From the NCBI GenBank assembly GCA_045535305.1, contig JAZSLJ010000073.1, positions 194,096 to 258,095 on the forward strand: a stretch of DNA of 64,000 nucleotides, given 5' to 3'. The notes beneath the pieces are model-generated. The model did not search any database. It saw only the letters and a program-made list of their open reading frames with translations, and was not told the origin of the DNA. Made by a program: the position numbers and the translations under genes. Shown one piece after another: positions 18,329 to 27,711 of this stretch (position 1 is its first letter; every line of letters begins with the position of its first letter). The stretch comes from UBA1081 sp045535305 (lineage in GTDB: Bacteria; Bacillota; Clostridia; Oscillospirales; Acutalibacteraceae).

Positions 18329-19216
18329 ATGATAGAATTAAACTCAGTTTTCTCAACCATTTGTACAGAGCTTGAATCCACAATGAAAAGTCTTGATTTC
18401 AAGCTTGATATACCTGCTGAAATTGAAAAGGGTGCAACACCTGTTTTCACAAGAGATAAAGCACAGTATATTGCATACAGTGGTGAAAAAGGCAAAATAA
18501 GAATTTTATTTAATGACAATAAAATTCGTCTTCTTCTCGGCGAAAAAGATGCAAAAAGCACTGATGACAGTGATTACACTTTGCTTGGAAGCTATCTGCT
18601 TATTCTTGATGAATATGAGATTCGTGATGTTAAATCAATTGTAAATGAAATCATTGAGAATATTACAGAAGAACTTACACCTAAAAAGATTGCAAAAAGA
18701 CAGCAGAATATCAAAGCTCAGGCAACGGTTTCCCGTGCAGCTGTAAAAAATGGTTCTCTTTTGTATGATCCTGCTACTCTTGCATTAAGACTTGCAGCAT
18801 TATATCCTCAGCTCAAAGATGAATATAAAGACCATCTTGCAATTTATGACGATTTCCTTTGTGAAGATTTCTTTATGAATCATGTAAATCCTCTTGTTTT
18901 TGATACAATTAAGGAAAATAATCCTCAGCGAATGAAAAAGCTTTTTGGTATCATTAATGAAATATTTGATGATGGTACTAATGAGGTTCAGGATGTTATT
19001 ATTGTTACAATGCTTTCTTCATATGATTATGATGATTCAATGTATCAGGCTGTGCTCAGTTGTGTAAACGATTCTATTATGGAACCCTTTATTAATGTTT
19101 ACAAAAAGGTTAAAAAAGTTAAGTCTGTAAGAATGCGTCTTGCAAATCCCCCCAAATATAAGGTGAAGAAGCAGAATAAAAAGAAATCAGCATTCCAGAG
19201 TGTTTTAAATCAATAA
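18329..19216 (+). CDS. Uncharacterised soluble protein
   Basis: I do not recognise this 295-residue protein. It has no signal peptide or membrane segment and is mixed alpha/beta at the N-terminus (QYIAYSGEKGKIRILFNDNKIRLLLGE, then LLGSYLLILDEYE). A basic region follows (TPKKIAKRQQNIKAQATVSRAAVKNG). The second half is helical and repetitive (TLALRLAALYPQLKDEYKDHLAIYDDFLCEDFFMNH) and looks tailored to protein-protein contacts. The tail is strongly basic (KYKVKKQNKKKSAFQSVLNQ). It is the last gene of the dnaX-recR-kinase run, 25 bp after the kinase, and is followed by a terminator. Confidence 0.75.
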   Translation: MIELNSVFSTICTELESTMKSLDFKLDIPAEIEKGATPVFTRDKAQYIAYSGEKGKIRILFNDNKIRLLLGEKDAKSTDDSDYTLLGSYLLILDEYEIRDVKSIVNEIIENITEELTPKKIAKRQQNIKAQATVSRAAVKNGSLLYDPATLALRLAALYPQLKDEYKDHLAIYDDFLCEDFFMNHVNPLVFDTIKENNPQRMKKLFGIINEIFDDGTNEVQDVIIVTMLSSYDYDDSMYQAVLSCVNDSIMEPFINVYKKVKKVKSVRMRLANPPKYKVKKQNKKKSAFQSVLNQ

Positions 19217-19225
19217 AGTCAAAAG

Positions 19226-19250
19226 CAACCGATATTCGGTTGTTTTTTTT
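19226..19250 (+). terminator. Terminator of the dnaX-recR-kinase operon
   Basis: CAACCGA-TAT-TCGGTTG (19226-19242) is followed by T8. Confidence 0.9.
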
Positions 19251-19261
19251 ATGCAAAACTA

Positions 19262-19290
19262 TTGAATATGTATTATTGTTTTGTTATAAT
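19262..19290 (+). promoter_or_regulatory. Promoter of the cytidylate-kinase-like gene
   Basis: TTGAAT (19262-19267), a 17-bp spacer and TATAAT (19285-19290) lie 30 bp before the ATG. Confidence 0.7.
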
Positions 19291-19319
19291 ATTAGTGAGA
19301 ATTGATAGGGAGGTTTATT

Positions 19320-19946
19320 ATGATGAGTAATTATGTTATAACCATATCAAGAAGCTGCGGCAGCGGTGGTAGTTATGTAGGTGAAGAGCTTGCAAAAAAG
19401 CTTAATATTAAATTATATGAGCAGGATCTTTTACAGCTTGCATCTGAAGAAAGCGGAATCAGTCTTGACCTTTTTGCAAGAACCGATGAAGAACTTAAAG
19501 TGAATCCCCTGTTCCGTTTTTCTAAATATATTTACAGAGGTGATTTGATTCCTCCGTCAAGCAGTGAGTTCACTTCTGAGGAGAATCTATTTAATTACCA
19601 GGCTAAGGTGTTAAAAGAACTTGCAGAAAAAGAATCTTACATAGTTATTGGCAGATGTGCAGATTTTGTTCTTAAAAACAGCACAAAGCTTATCCGTGTA
19701 TTTATTTATGCAGATAAAAAAGACAGAATTGATACTGAATCCGCAAGACTTTCTATTTCTGCAAAAGATGCTGAAGCACGTATTGATAAAGTTGATAAAA
19801 AGCGTAATGATCACTACAAGTATTTCACAGGTAATGACAGAATGGATGTAACAAACTATGATATATGTCTTAATACATCATCATTATCTTATGAAAAATG
19901 CGCTGACTTGATTGTTGATTATCTTAAAAAGAATGAAATAATTTAA
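19320..19946 (+). CDS. Cytidylate kinase-like P-loop protein
   Basis: A 208-residue protein of the cytidylate-kinase-like family common in Clostridia. The phosphate-binding loop lies in ITISRSCGSGGSYVGEELAKKL, and the segment YEQDLLQLASEESG follows, with YIVIGRCADFVLKN and IRVFIYADKKDRI further on. The C-terminal half corresponds to the lid and base-binding parts. These proteins look like nucleotide kinases, but the true substrate has not been firmly shown for this group. Two consecutive ATGs (19320, 19323) follow AGGGAGG; an in-frame TTG at 19302 lies upstream of it and was rejected. The gene is monocistronic. Confidence 0.82.
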   Translation: MMSNYVITISRSCGSGGSYVGEELAKKLNIKLYEQDLLQLASEESGISLDLFARTDEELKVNPLFRFSKYIYRGDLIPPSSSEFTSEENLFNYQAKVLKELAEKESYIVIGRCADFVLKNSTKLIRVFIYADKKDRIDTESARLSISAKDAEARIDKVDKKRNDHYKYFTGNDRMDVTNYDICLNTSSLSYEKCADLIVDYLKKNEII

Positions 19947-19952
19947 AAAATT

Positions 19953-19984
19953 AAGCTGTACAGTTTAGGCTGTACAGCTTTTTC
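19953..19984. terminator. Bidirectional terminator
   Basis: AAGCTGTACAG-TTTAGG-CTGTACAGCTT (19953-19980) has a U-run on both strands. It lies between the converging kinase-like gene and tyrS. Confidence 0.9.
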
Positions 19985-19985
19985 T

Positions 19986-21212
19986 TTATTTAATTAAAAC
20001 TTTAATAAAGATCTTTTTGCCTTTCTTTATAACTACATAACCTTTATCAAAATCGGACTTTGCGATAGTTGCAACAGGTGATGAAGGTTTAACATCGTCA
20101 ACAGAAACACCGCCTTGTTCAATAAGACGTCTACCCTCACCTTTTGATTTTGCTATGCCGGCTTTAACAAGCACTTCGTTAACTGCAATAGTATTATCAA
20201 TAAAATCATCAGCAGAAAGCTCAAATGTGGGCATTGTGTCAACATTTGTGTTTGCACCGAATAGAGATTTTGCGGTTTCCTGTGCTTTTGTTGCTTCTTC
20301 TTCACCGTGCACAAGCTTTGTAAGCTCAAATGCAAGAATTTCTTTAGCTTTGTTAAGCTCACTGCCACTCCATGAATCCATTTTTTCTATTTCTTCAAGG
20401 GGCAAGAATGTAAGCATTCTGATGCATTTAAGTACATCCCCGTCGTCAACGTTTCTCCAATACTGATAAAATTCGTAGGGAGTTGTTTTATTAGGATCAA
20501 GCCATACAGCGCCCTTTGCTGTTTTACCCATTTTCTTACCTTCTGAATTTAGAAGGAGTGTAATAGTCATTGCGTAAGCGTCTTTACCAAGCTTTTTACG
20601 AATAAGTTCAGTACCGCCGAGCATATTTGACCACTGATCATCTCCGCCGAACTGCATATTGCATCCGTAATTCTTGTAAAGATGATAGAAATCATAGCTC
20701 TGCATAATCATATAGTTGAATTCAAGGAAAGAAAGACCTTTTTCCATTCTCTGTTTGTAGCATTCTGCTCTGAGCATATTGTTAACAGAGAAACAAGCAC
20801 CAACTTCACGCAAAACATCAATATAGTTGAGTCCGAGAAGCCAGTCAGCGTTGTTAACCATCTGTGCTTTGCCTTCACCGAATTCAATAAATCTCTCCAT
20901 CTGAGCTTTAAAGCAATCACAGTTGTGCTGAATTGTTTCCTTAGTCATAACCTGACGCATATCAGTTCTGCCGGAAGGGTCGCCTATCATAGCTGTGCCG
21001 CCGCCGATAAGAGCGATTGGTTTGTTACCTGCCATCTGCAATCTTTTCATAAGGCAGAGCGCCATAAAGTGGCCTACATGAAGGCTGTCAGCTGTGGGGT
21101 CAAAACCGATATAAAATACAGCTTTACCTGTATTTATAAGCTCCTTGATTTCATCTTCGTCTGTTACCTGTGCAATAAGTCCTCTTGCAACAAGCTCGTC
21201 ATAAACTGTCAT
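19986..21212 (-). CDS. tyrS: Tyrosyl-tRNA synthetase
   Basis: It charges tRNA-Tyr. The 408-residue class I synthetase has the HIGH motif as HVGH in PTADSLHVGHFMALC, a KMSKS equivalent KMGKT, and the tyrosine-binding QSYDFYHLYKNYGCNMQFGGDDQW. A C-terminal S4 RNA-binding domain is present (AKSKGEGRRLIEQGGVSVDD). A strong GGAGG precedes the ATG. It is the last gene of the long leftward cluster and ends at a shared terminator. No T-box was seen in front of it; the 17-bp gap to the upstream isomerase gene leaves no room. Confidence 0.96.
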   Translation of the reverse strand: MTVYDELVARGLIAQVTDEDEIKELINTGKAVFYIGFDPTADSLHVGHFMALCLMKRLQMAGNKPIALIGGGTAMIGDPSGRTDMRQVMTKETIQHNCDCFKAQMERFIEFGEGKAQMVNNADWLLGLNYIDVLREVGACFSVNNMLRAECYKQRMEKGLSFLEFNYMIMQSYDFYHLYKNYGCNMQFGGDDQWSNMLGGTELIRKKLGKDAYAMTITLLLNSEGKKMGKTAKGAVWLDPNKTTPYEFYQYWRNVDDGDVLKCIRMLTFLPLEEIEKMDSWSGSELNKAKEILAFELTKLVHGEEEATKAQETAKSLFGANTNVDTMPTFELSADDFIDNTIAVNEVLVKAGIAKSKGEGRRLIEQGGVSVDDVKPSSPVATIAKSDFDKGYVVIKKGKKIFIKVLIK

Positions 21213-21229
21213 TTTTTTATCCTCCGAAA

Positions 21230-22012
21230 TTATTTATATTTTTTTAAAACATTATATGCAATTATCGCATCTTCCTCAAAATTATCGGTTGATGCTTCTA
21301 TTGAAACTCTTTGACATCCTGCATATTCGAGAGCATCAAAAAAGCCTTTATAGTCGAATTCAGAATCATTTTTCATATATACTCTTTTATGTTGCGGATG
21401 ATCCGAAGCAGGATTTGAAATATGTGCGTGCCGTAAGATATCTTTAAGCTCACGCACATCGTCATATGTATCACCTTCAACATACATATGATATAAATCA
21501 CCTAAAGTTCCGACATTTTCCATATTTATGGCAGATGCAAGCATTGCACCCTCTTTGATGGTGTTAATAATATTTGATTCAGCTTTACAAAGCGGTTCAA
21601 AAACAAAATCTATACCGTACTCTGCCGCAACAGGTGCAACATAGTTCTTTACAAAATAAATAATATCATTTATGCCGTCTTTATAGGAATATCCATCCGG
21701 AAGACTTCTTGCTCCGCCTGAACCCATAACAACCATACGGATGCCGATTTCTGCGGCGCGTGCAAATCCTTTTTTCAGATATTCTTCAATTTTTACATAA
21801 TCAATACATTCACCTGTGATTTTAAGTTCACCGGGTAAAAAACAGTTTGCGGCTTCGCATTTGATATTTTTTTCACGGATAAGTGAAAGGAATTGATAGT
21901 ATCTTTCGTTGTCGGCCTGAGTAAGTGAATTGAAATTAAGTTCAACATAATCAAAACCGATTTCTGATGCAAATTCTGCTTTGTCCATACCACAGCATAC
22001 GCCTATTTTCAT
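21230..22012 (-). CDS. Sugar phosphate isomerase/epimerase family protein
   Basis: A 260-residue TIM barrel of the xylose-isomerase-like (AP endonuclease 2) superfamily. Visible features are the N-terminal strand KIGVCCGMDKAEFASEIGFDYVELNF, IKCEAANCFLPGELKITG, MVVMGSGGARSLPDGYS, FVFEPLCKAESNIINT, LGDLYHMYVEGDTYDD and VSIEASTDNFEED. These carry the Glu, Asp and His metal ligands expected of the fold. The substrate is unknown. It overlaps the recN stop by four bases (ATGA) and is therefore translationally coupled to a DNA-repair gene, probably an accident of gene packing. Confidence 0.8.
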   Translation of the reverse strand: MKIGVCCGMDKAEFASEIGFDYVELNFNSLTQADNERYYQFLSLIREKNIKCEAANCFLPGELKITGECIDYVKIEEYLKKGFARAAEIGIRMVVMGSGGARSLPDGYSYKDGINDIIYFVKNYVAPVAAEYGIDFVFEPLCKAESNIINTIKEGAMLASAINMENVGTLGDLYHMYVEGDTYDDVRELKDILRHAHISNPASDHPQHKRVYMKNDSEFDYKGFFDALEYAGCQRVSIEASTDNFEEDAIIAYNVLKKYK

Positions 22013-23700
22013 ATTAAGCCACCCTTTTTATGTGTTTCTGCATCGGTAAGAAGACGGTTTGCAGATTCAAGATGAATACTGTCATTTTCGTTACCGCCAA
22101 TGATTCTTGATATTTCTTCAATTCGTCCCTGCCTGTCAAGCTGTGTAACAGATGTATAAGTTTTTTCACCTTTTACAGCTTTTGATATAAACAGATGATT
22201 ATCTGCAAACGCCGCTATTGAAGGCAAATGTGTTATACAAATAACCTGTCTGGGGCCGGAGACAGCATAAAGCTTTAATGCAATTTTGCCTGCTGCTCTG
22301 CCGCTTACACCTGAATCAATTTCATCAAAAATTAGTGTGTCTGTACCGTCTTTGGCGGCAAGAACACTTTTTATTGCAAGCATAATTCTGGATAATTCAC
22401 CGCCTGATGCAATTTTTGCAAGAGGCTTGGGTTCTTCACCTTTATTTGCCGAGATTATGAATTCTATATTATCAATACCTGTTTCGGTAAGAACTGTTTT
22501 TTCAAAAGAAACATAAAATTTTGTTTCAGGCATATCAAGAAATGATAATTCCTTTTGAATCTGAGTTTCAAAAATTTCAGCAGCTTTTTTGCGTTTTTCT
22601 GAAAGTTCTTGGGCTATAGTCAGAGTTTTGTCTTCACATTCAACAAGCTGAGAACGCAGTTGTTCAAGCAACTCATCCGAATAAGTTATATTATGCAATT
22701 CTTCCCGAGCTTTGTCAAGAAAAATTAGCATTTCTTCTTCATTTTCACCGTATTTTTTTGAAAGTCTGTATAACAAATCAAGTCTTTCTTCAATATCCGC
22801 AATTTCTCTGTCATCAAAAGTAATATCTTCAAGTAATTTGCTTATATCTGACATATATGAATCTACAGCATATGCTGCATCACTGACTCCGTTTGCTATT
22901 TCTTCTGTGCCGTCAAGATATTCCGTTGCTGATGATAATGACCTTGCCGCGTCAAAAAGCAAAGATGCCGCTCCCGGGAAATCATCGCCGCCTGCGATTG
23001 CAGAATATGCAAGCATTAGTGATTCAGATAGCTTTTGTGAATTTGCTATTATTTTTCTTCTTGAAAGCAGTTCATCGCGTTCTCCCGGTTGTAAATTTGC
23101 TTTTTCAAGTTCGTCTATCTGATATGTAAGCAAATCAATCTGACGGGCTTTTTTTGCATCGTCAACAGTAATACTGTTTATTTTGTTTTTAATATCCTGC
23201 AGTTTTTCAAAACTTTGCTTGTATTGAGTAAAAAGTACATCAATATCAGCAAGTGCATCTATAAACAAATAGTGCATTTCGGGATTTAAAAGTTCCTGAT
23301 TATCAGACTGTCCGTGAATATTTATAAGACTGAATCCGATTTTCTTGAGCATTGAAACGGTAACTGTACATCCGTTTACTTTGCATATATTACGTCCGTC
23401 TTTTGTCATCGTACGGCTGATAAGTAATGAGTTATCATTTTCGCACGGAATATCCATATCAGCTAAGATATTTTGTGTCTTCTTTGAAATATCAATAAAA
23501 AATGCACTGACAGTTGCTTTTGATTCACCGCTTCTTATGAGTTCGCGAGATGTTTTTTCGCCCAGTATTGCATTAATTGAATCAATAACAATAGACTTAC
23601 CTGCACCGGTTTCACCTGTCATACAGTTAAAACCCGAACAAAAGTCAATAGATGCCTGTTCAATAATTGCAATATTTTCTATTTTTAAATTTGAAAGCAA
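22009..23700 (-). CDS. recN: DNA repair protein RecN
   Basis: An SMC-like ATPase of double-strand-break repair, 563 residues. Walker A is GETGAGKSIVID with N-terminal NLKIENIAIIEQASIDF. A coiled-coil middle with a central QLRSQLVECEDKT hinge follows. The C-terminal ATPase half has LARIASGGELSR-type signature AKIASGGELSRIMLAIKS, Walker B TLIFDEIDSGVSG and VICITHLPSIAAFADNHLFI. The frame begins with TTG preceded by AAGGA at 23711-23715; no ATG sits at the right place. It lies 12 bp after argR, as in many Firmicutes. Confidence 0.95.
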   Translation of the reverse strand: MLSNLKIENIAIIEQASIDFCSGFNCMTGETGAGKSIVIDSINAILGEKTSRELIRSGESKATVSAFFIDISKKTQNILADMDIPCENDNSLLISRTMTKDGRNICKVNGCTVTVSMLKKIGFSLINIHGQSDNQELLNPEMHYLFIDALADIDVLFTQYKQSFEKLQDIKNKINSITVDDAKKARQIDLLTYQIDELEKANLQPGERDELLSRRKIIANSQKLSESLMLAYSAIAGGDDFPGAASLLFDAARSLSSATEYLDGTEEIANGVSDAAYAVDSYMSDISKLLEDITFDDREIADIEERLDLLYRLSKKYGENEEEMLIFLDKAREELHNITYSDELLEQLRSQLVECEDKTLTIAQELSEKRKKAAEIFETQIQKELSFLDMPETKFYVSFEKTVLTETGIDNIEFIISANKGEEPKPLAKIASGGELSRIMLAIKSVLAAKDGTDTLIFDEIDSGVSGRAAGKIALKLYAVSGPRQVICITHLPSIAAFADNHLFISKAVKGEKTYTSVTQLDRQGRIEEISRIIGGNENDSIHLESANRLLTDAETHKKGGLI

Positions 23701-23712
23701 TTAAATCAATCC

Positions 23713-24159
23713 TTATTTAAACAATGTTTCAAGTTCGTGCTTTGTGTTTTGCGCTGTACGTTCTGTTCTGCAAAGAATAAATATTGTATCGTCCCCTGCA
23801 ATAGTGCCGAGTATATCAGATAAGTTTATTGCATCTATTGCAGTACAGACTGCTTGTGCTGTACCTGAATGGCATTTTACAACACAAATATTCTGTGCAT
23901 AATCAACGGATGTGATTGATTCTGCAAAAATTGCATAATACTTCATGTATTTTTCGTCAGTACTGCTTGCCTGTGAGTATTTATACTGCCCGTTTAATGC
24001 AGGTTGCTTAACAAGACGCAACTCTTTTATATCTCTTGATACCGTTGCTTGTGTTACGTCAACGCCACATTCAAGCAACTTGGAAAGTAAGTCTTCCTGA
24101 GTGCTTATAGAATATTTTTCGATTAATTCAAGAATTAATAAATGTCGATCTTTTTTCAT
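23713..24159 (-). CDS. argR: Arginine repressor/activator ArgR
   Basis: A 148-residue regulator of arginine biosynthesis and catabolism. The N-terminal winged helix (LILELIEKYSISTQEDLLSKLLECGVDVTQATVSRDIKELRLVK) matches the family signature. The C-terminal hexamerisation and arginine-binding domain includes VKCHSGTAQAVCTAIDA and LGTIAGDDTIFILCRT. The order nadK-argR-recN within a tlyA/dxs/ispA cluster is a well-known Firmicutes arrangement. No arginine genes are in the window. Confidence 0.95.
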   Translation of the reverse strand: MKKDRHLLILELIEKYSISTQEDLLSKLLECGVDVTQATVSRDIKELRLVKQPALNGQYKYSQASSTDEKYMKYYAIFAESITSVDYAQNICVVKCHSGTAQAVCTAIDAINLSDILGTIAGDDTIFILCRTERTAQNTKHELETLFK

Positions 24160-24175
24160 TGATATTTTCTCCGTA

Positions 24176-25015
24176 TCAGTTTTTCATTTTATTGTAAAGC
24201 ACATCAGTAAATGTATCATCTTTTAAATGAATGAATTTTACTTTATTTGTAGACTTTTTTATTTGAGCAGAATATCCGCAATTGAACGGAATACTCTCGT
24301 TACCGTCGCATGACACAAATATCGGATGTTTACAATCGCCGGGATTTACTATTTTTAAAACGGAATCGGTATTAAAAATAATAGTTCTTTGATTTAATGA
24401 GTGAGGACAAATCGGTGTAAATATAATACTTTCAATCTTAGGATCAACAACAGGTCCGCCTGCTGAAAGATTGTATGCGGTCGAGCCTGTTGGTGTGGAT
24501 ACTATTATCCCGTCTGATTTGTAGTTGCTTACAAATTTATCATCACAGTAAAGGTCGAATGATGCAATTTTTATCTGATGGCCTCTTGCAAAAACAACAT
24601 CATTTATACAGGTATCAGAACAGACGATTTCGTTCTGTTCATTGCGAATTATTATATCAACAGCCATTCTTTCATCAATAAAATAATCACCGCTGAGAAG
24701 TTTATTCAGTAGTTGTACCTCGTCAGTTTCCAATTCAGACAGAAATGCAAGAGTTCCTGCATTCAGACCAAGAATAGGAATATTGTAAGGTAATGCGGCT
24801 TTTGCGGCTCTTATTACTGTACCGTCGCCGCCGATAGCAATAATAATATCTGTATCGGCAGAAATTGTTTGTGAACTTTTAAAATTAACGTCATAGTTTG
24901 TAAAGTCGCCGTAAAAAGAGTATTGAATATTTAATGAATCAAGTGCCGAACACAAGCATAATGTTGAATTATATGCATTTTCTTTTGTAAGATTCGGAAT
25001 TAAAGTAACTCTCAT
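24176..25015 (-). CDS. nadK: NAD kinase
   Basis: It phosphorylates NAD to NADP. The 279-residue protein shows the family's GGDGT motif (IIAIGGDGTVIRAAKAAL), NAGTLAFLSELE, the ARGHQIKIASFD region, the NAD-site SDGIIVSTPTGSTAYNLSAGGPVVDP, and FTPICPHSLNQRTIIF. It has AGAGG upstream. It is tightly packed between tlyA (15 bp) and argR (16 bp). Confidence 0.95.
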   Translation of the reverse strand: MRVTLIPNLTKENAYNSTLCLCSALDSLNIQYSFYGDFTNYDVNFKSSQTISADTDIIIAIGGDGTVIRAAKAALPYNIPILGLNAGTLAFLSELETDEVQLLNKLLSGDYFIDERMAVDIIIRNEQNEIVCSDTCINDVVFARGHQIKIASFDLYCDDKFVSNYKSDGIIVSTPTGSTAYNLSAGGPVVDPKIESIIFTPICPHSLNQRTIIFNTDSVLKIVNPGDCKHPIFVSCDGNESIPFNCGYSAQIKKSTNKVKFIHLKDDTFTDVLYNKMKN

Positions 25016-25030
25016 TTTTAACCTCTGATT

Positions 25031-25831
25031 TTATTTATCAAGTTCGGAATGTGATGCTGATACAACAGCATCAATATCAATCTGTACGCTATCCTCTGAA
25101 GATTTTTTAAGGTAAATAAGATATTCAATGTTGCCTTCAGGGCCTTTTATGGGAGAATAATCAAGTCCCGATACACAATATCCGTATTCTATGGCAAAGT
25201 CGTATATCTTTTTTATAACTTCTGAATGAACGGCTTTATCTCTTACAACACCTTTTTTGCCTACCTTTTCACGTCCTGCTTCAAACTGCGGTTTTATTAA
25301 ACATACACATTCGCCGTTTTCTTTAAGCAGAGAATATGCGGTTGGAAGGACAAGACATAACGATATGAACGAAACATCAACAGAAAAAAAGTCAATATCA
25401 TCAGGTACTTGTTCATGGGTAACATATCTTATGTTTGTGCGTTCAAGGTTAATTACTCTCGGATCGCTTCTGAGCTTCCAGGCAAGCTGACCGTAGCCTA
25501 CATCAATACTGTAAACCTTTTTAGCTCCGTTTTGAAGCATACAGTCAGTAAATCCGCCTGTTGATGCACCTATATCCATACAAATTTTATCTGTTAATGA
25601 TATAGGAAAAACGGACATTGCTTTTTTTAATTTATGACCGCCGCGGCTTACAAATTCACTTGTTCCCCTTACTTCAATCTGATCTTTATCAGTAACGGTT
25701 GTTCCTGCTTTTGTGGCTTTCATGCCGTTAACATAAACCTGACCTGCCATTATAAAGGCTTTTGCCTTTTCACGGCTTTCTGTAAGACCTAAATCAAAAA
25801 TTCTTGCATCAAGACGGATTTTTTCACTCAT
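25031..25831 (-). CDS. tlyA: TlyA family rRNA methyltransferase / hemolysin-like
   Basis: A 266-residue protein with an N-terminal S4 RNA-binding domain (RLDARIFDLGLTESREKAKAFIMAGQVYVNGMKATK) and a C-terminal FtsJ-type SAM methyltransferase domain (MDIGASTGGFTDCMLQNGAKKVYSIDVGYGQLAWKL, VDVSFISL, LIKPQFEAGREKVGKKGVV). Mycobacterial TlyA 2'-O-methylates 16S and 23S rRNA; the hemolysin name is historical. The start overlaps the dxs stop by eight bases, so the two are coupled. The position between dxs and nadK is conserved in Firmicutes. Confidence 0.93.
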   Translation of the reverse strand: MSEKIRLDARIFDLGLTESREKAKAFIMAGQVYVNGMKATKAGTTVTDKDQIEVRGTSEFVSRGGHKLKKAMSVFPISLTDKICMDIGASTGGFTDCMLQNGAKKVYSIDVGYGQLAWKLRSDPRVINLERTNIRYVTHEQVPDDIDFFSVDVSFISLCLVLPTAYSLLKENGECVCLIKPQFEAGREKVGKKGVVRDKAVHSEVIKKIYDFAIEYGYCVSGLDYSPIKGPEGNIEYLIYLKKSSEDSVQIDIDAVVSASHSELDK

Positions 25832-27695
25832 TATTAATTACCTCCGTAATATAGCCAGACATTGATTCGGCATCAAAACCATGTTCTTTTAACAGAATGG
25901 TATCGGTAGCGTGGTGAACAAATTTATTGTTTACAGCTTTAATAATGTAATTGCCGTGATAATTAGCATTTGTCAGCATCATATTGAAAATCTGACCGAC
26001 ACCGCCGTTAAGTTCAGATTCTTCATAAAAGAATATATGTTTGCAATCAAGAGCATCTGAAACAGCCTGTTCGTTAATCGGTTTTATTTTGTTAAGTTTG
26101 ATAATTTTAATGTTTATGTTGTTATTTTTAAGAATTTCAAGAGCTTTTGCGGCAGAAGCAAAAAGTCTGCCGTAAGTAACAATCGCAATATCGGCATTTT
26201 TATCGCCGTAAACGACATAATCTTCACTTGAAATTTCAAAGTCCGACGGAATCTCAGGCTCTGAGCCTTTAAACATTCTTACCGCAACAACAGCATTATC
26301 ACGGTATATTGCCTTCATAAAGCTGTTGTTCATCTCTGCATAATATGTGGGTGAATACACTGTTATATCGGGAATTGTATTAAGGAACGGAACATCAAGC
26401 AAGCCGTGGTGTGTTTCACCGTCGCCGGTAACAAAACCTGCTCTGTCAATAGCGATTATAACTTTTAGCTTTTGTAATGCGGCATCGTGGACAAGCTGGT
26501 CATAACTTCTTTGTAAAAATGCTGAATATACTGCAAAAATCGGCACCATACCGCCTTTTGCAAGACCGGAACAGAATGTTACCGCGTGCTCTTCTGCAAT
26601 ACCTACATCAAAAAACCTGTCGGGAAACTGGTGCTCAAAATCGTGCAAACCTGTTCCGATTGACATTGCCGCAGTAACAGCACAAATTCTTTTATCATTA
26701 CCGGCAAAATGGCATATAATCTTGCCGAATTCGTTTGAAAATGATGTTCCCGTAGCATGGAATTCACCGGTATCTATATCAAACTTTGAAATACCGTGAA
26801 AAACGCTGGGTGCTATTTCAGCAAAGTTATATCCCTTTCCTTTTGTTGTTTTTATGTGAAGCAGAATGGGATAATCCGCAGATTTTGCGGCTTCAAGTGC
26901 ATCAGTCAAAATCTCAATATTGTGCCCGTCAATAGGCCCCATATATCTGAATCCCAGGTCTTCAAACATTGTACTTGATTTATATAAAGCTCTTTTAACA
27001 CTTGTTTTAAGTTTAAAAATGGAATTAGACAGCTTTTTACCTACAAGCGGAATTTTGTTGATAATTTGCTCTGTTTTATCTTTCATTCTGAAATATGCGG
27101 GTTTTGCTTTTATAACAGCAAGATGCGCCGCAAATGATCCGACGTTTTTTGAAATAGACATATCATTATCATTTAAAATAACGATTAGTCTTGAACGCTC
27201 TCTGCCGGCGTTATTCAAAGCTTCATAAACCATTCCGCCTGTAAATGCACCGTCGCCTATAACCGCGATTGCAGAGTTTTTGTTGCCTTTCAGCTGATTT
27301 GCCTTTGCAATACCGTATGCTGCAGAAACAGATGTACTGCTATGACCTGAAAAAAATGTATCATGTTCACTTTCATCAGGGGAAGAAAAACCAGAAAGTC
27401 CGCCATACTGCCTGATTGTTGAAAAATCTTCATATCTTCCGGTAAGGAGCTTGTGAACATATGACTGATGACCTACATCCCACACAATTTTGTCGTGCGG
27501 AGAATTGAAAACCTTGTGCAGTGCAATAGTAAGCTCTACAACACCGAGATTTGACGCAAGATGGCCGCCTGTTTTGGAAACTGTGTTAATAAGTGTTTTT
27601 CTTATCTCAGCGGCAAGTTCGTCAAGCTGCTCTGATGTGAGCTTTTTTACATCAGCTGGTTTTTTTATTGTAGGTAATAATTTTAAATCATCCAT
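25824..27695 (-). CDS. dxs: 1-deoxy-D-xylulose-5-phosphate synthase
   Basis: First enzyme of the MEP isoprenoid pathway, a thiamine-diphosphate enzyme of 623 residues. It shows KTGGHLASNLGVVELTIALH, the ThDP motif VIGDGAFTGGMVYEALNNAG...NDNDMSIS, and GPIDGHNIEILTDAL. The transketolase-like pyrimidine domain has FDVGIAEEHAVTFCSGLAKGG, FAVYSAFLQRSYDQLVHD and DRAGFVTGDGETHHG. It is followed by the transketolase C domain. GGAG precedes the ATG. It sits next to ispA, a functionally meaningful pairing. Confidence 0.96.
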   Translation of the reverse strand: MDDLKLLPTIKKPADVKKLTSEQLDELAAEIRKTLINTVSKTGGHLASNLGVVELTIALHKVFNSPHDKIVWDVGHQSYVHKLLTGRYEDFSTIRQYGGLSGFSSPDESEHDTFFSGHSSTSVSAAYGIAKANQLKGNKNSAIAVIGDGAFTGGMVYEALNNAGRERSRLIVILNDNDMSISKNVGSFAAHLAVIKAKPAYFRMKDKTEQIINKIPLVGKKLSNSIFKLKTSVKRALYKSSTMFEDLGFRYMGPIDGHNIEILTDALEAAKSADYPILLHIKTTKGKGYNFAEIAPSVFHGISKFDIDTGEFHATGTSFSNEFGKIICHFAGNDKRICAVTAAMSIGTGLHDFEHQFPDRFFDVGIAEEHAVTFCSGLAKGGMVPIFAVYSAFLQRSYDQLVHDAALQKLKVIIAIDRAGFVTGDGETHHGLLDVPFLNTIPDITVYSPTYYAEMNNSFMKAIYRDNAVVAVRMFKGSEPEIPSDFEISSEDYVVYGDKNADIAIVTYGRLFASAAKALEILKNNNINIKIIKLNKIKPINEQAVSDALDCKHIFFYEESELNGGVGQIFNMMLTNANYHGNYIIKAVNNKFVHHATDTILLKEHGFDAESMSGYITEVINNE

Positions 27696-27711
27696 TATTT
27701 TTTCTCCGTTG

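Noticed and set aside
20682..21314. 210-codon plus-strand open frame
   Set aside because: It is antisense to tyrS and the following isomerase gene. tyrS is complete with all motifs and the opposite frame has no recognisable domain or ribosome binding site.
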